16,893 nt of DNA from DQTL01 sp964396505 (GTDB lineage Bacteria > Bacteroidota > Bacteroidia > Flavobacteriales > Flavobacteriaceae). A model generated the notes under the pieces. That model was given only the letters and a program-made list of their open reading frames with translations, was not told the DNA's origin and ran no database searches. The position numbers and the translations under genes are program-made. Shown piece after piece: positions 15,973 through 16,893 of the stretch; the first letter of the stretch is position 1, and each line of letters opens with the position of its first letter. The stretch covers positions 1 through 16,893 of the forward strand of contig CAYNFJ010000043.1 in NCBI GenBank assembly GCA_964396505.1, read 5' to 3'.

Positions 15973-16893
15973 TTATACGACACCTTGGTCTAACATTGCA
16001 TCGGCTACTTTTACAAAACCGGCAATATTGGCACCTAATACATAATCTACTGAACCGTCTTCTTTAGTTCCGTATTTTACACAAGAGGCGTGAATGTCGC
16101 TCATAATTTGATGTAATTTTTGGTCCACTTCTTCACGTGACCAATTGAAACGCAATGAGTTTTGACTCATTTCCAATCCGGAAGTGGCTACACCACCGGC
16201 ATTAGAAGCTTTACCCGGAGAATATAAAATTCCTGCTTTTTGGAATACTTCAATTCCTTCAGGAGTAGTTGGCATATTGGCGCCTTCGGCTACACAAATA
16301 GTTCCATTGGCAATTAAAGTTTTGGCTTGTGCTTCATTTAATTCATTTTGAGTGGCACAAGGTAACGCGATATCACAAGTTACACCCCAAGGTTTTTCTC
16401 CTTCAAAATATTTGGCGTTCGGATATTTAGCTACATATTCTTTAATACGACCTCGTTTGACATTTTTAAGATCCATTACAAAAGCCAATTTATCGGCATC
16501 GATACCATCGGCATCATAAATATATCCGTTTGAATCGGATAAGGTGACTACTTTGGCGCCTAATTGTGTGGCTTTTTCAGTAGCATATTGCGCTACATTA
16601 CCGGAACCGGAAATAACCACGGTTTTTCCTTCAAAAGAATCTCCTTTGGTATTTAACATATGTTGTGCAAAATATACAGCTCCATAACCGGTAGCTTCCG
16701 GGCGAATCAATGAACCACCAAAAGACATAGATTTACCGGTCAAAACACCTGTAAATTCGTTGCGTAATTTTTTGTATTGTCCAAATAAGAAACCTATTTC
16801 ACGTCCTCCTACACCGATATCTCCGGCAGGAACATCGGTATTGGCACCAATATGACGGAATAATTCACTCATAAAAGCTTGTGTAAAACGCAT
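15973..16893 (-). CDS. gdhA: Glutamate dehydrogenase, predicted NADP-type (partial, N-terminus outside window)
   Basis: The C-terminal 306 residues of a second hexameric glutamate dehydrogenase. The Met at the window edge is internal: it aligns with Met140 of the paralogue at 9130, and both proteins run 306 residues from there to the end with no net gap. About 139 residues, including the substrate lysines, lie beyond the window. PAGDIGVGGREIG keeps the catalytic Asp. The Rossmann region reads ISGSGNVAQYATEK (94-107) and TLSDSNGYIYD (117-127), like NADP-dependent E. coli GdhA. Ser97 and Ser121 stand where the NAD-type copy has Phe236 and Pro260. This predicts an NADPH-dependent, ammonia-assimilating enzyme. 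Expression probably peaks under ammonia-rich growth, but no regulatory site is visible. A strong terminator follows the stop. Confidence 0.95.
   Translation of the reverse strand: MRFTQAFMSELFRHIGANTDVPAGDIGVGGREIGFLFGQYKKLRNEFTGVLTGKSMSFGGSLIRPEATGYGAVYFAQHMLNTKGDSFEGKTVVISGSGNVAQYATEKATQLGAKVVTLSDSNGYIYDADGIDADKLAFVMDLKNVKRGRIKEYVAKYPNAKYFEGEKPWGVTCDIALPCATQNELNEAQAKTLIANGTICVAEGANMPTTPEGIEVFQKAGILYSPGKASNAGGVATSGLEMSQNSLRFNWSREEVDQKLHQIMSDIHASCVKYGTKEDGSVDYVLGANIAGFVKVADAMLDQGVV

Noticed and set aside
16891..16893. ATG at the window edge as the true start of the second gdhA
   Set aside because: It aligns with an internal Met of the full-length paralogue; the N-terminal 139 residues continue beyond the window.

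Overview
The window looks like a chromosomal segment of a Bacteroidota bacterium, most likely a flavobacterium. The DNA is AT-rich and the starts lack clear Shine-Dalgarno sequences. Promoter-like boxes fit the Bacteroidota pattern TTG-N19-TANNTTTG, and several protein families are typical of the phylum (DUF4846 lipoprotein, FHS sugar permease, receiver/PPDK_N fusion). This placement rests on family recognition and motif style, not on a search.

Layout. (1) 1-1262, plus strand: the C-terminal tail of a WcaJ-type sugar-phosphate transferase and a MurG-like glycosyltransferase, the end of a surface-polysaccharide locus closed by a hairpin terminator. (2) 1319-5032, minus strand: pyruvate phosphate dikinase (ppdK), preceded by a DUF4846 lipoprotein. 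(3) 5235-6569, plus strand: an FHS-type (GluP/FucP-like) sugar permease. (4) 6596-9038: psuK-psuG on the minus strand (pseudouridine breakdown), divergent from a BtpA/SgcQ-family TIM-barrel gene, closed by a strong GC-rich terminator. psuG is interrupted by a 100-N gap. (5) 9130-16893, all minus strand: a glutamate dehydrogenase with NAD-type cofactor residues, a large protein fusing two receiver-like domains to a PPDK_N ATP-grasp domain (also with a 100-N gap), a small four-helix membrane protein with paired cysteines, a DASS dicarboxylate/sulfate-type transporter, a 354-bp intergenic region with a terminator, and a second glutamate dehydrogenase with NADP-type cofactor residues that runs off the window.

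How it may fit together. PPDK (PEP/pyruvate interconversion), a dicarboxylate-type carrier and two glutamate dehydrogenases of opposite predicted cofactor preference form a central carbon/nitrogen set suited to growth on organic and amino acids. The psuK-psuG-btpA cluster is a nucleoside-salvage module yielding uracil and ribose 5-phosphate, with a BtpA enzyme of unknown reaction and possibly a sugar/nucleoside permease next door. The least understood items are the receiver/PPDK_N fusion, the cysteine-pair membrane protein, the BtpA link to pseudouridine, and the DUF4846 lipoprotein. No rRNA, tRNA, CRISPR array, insertion sequence or prophage was recognised.
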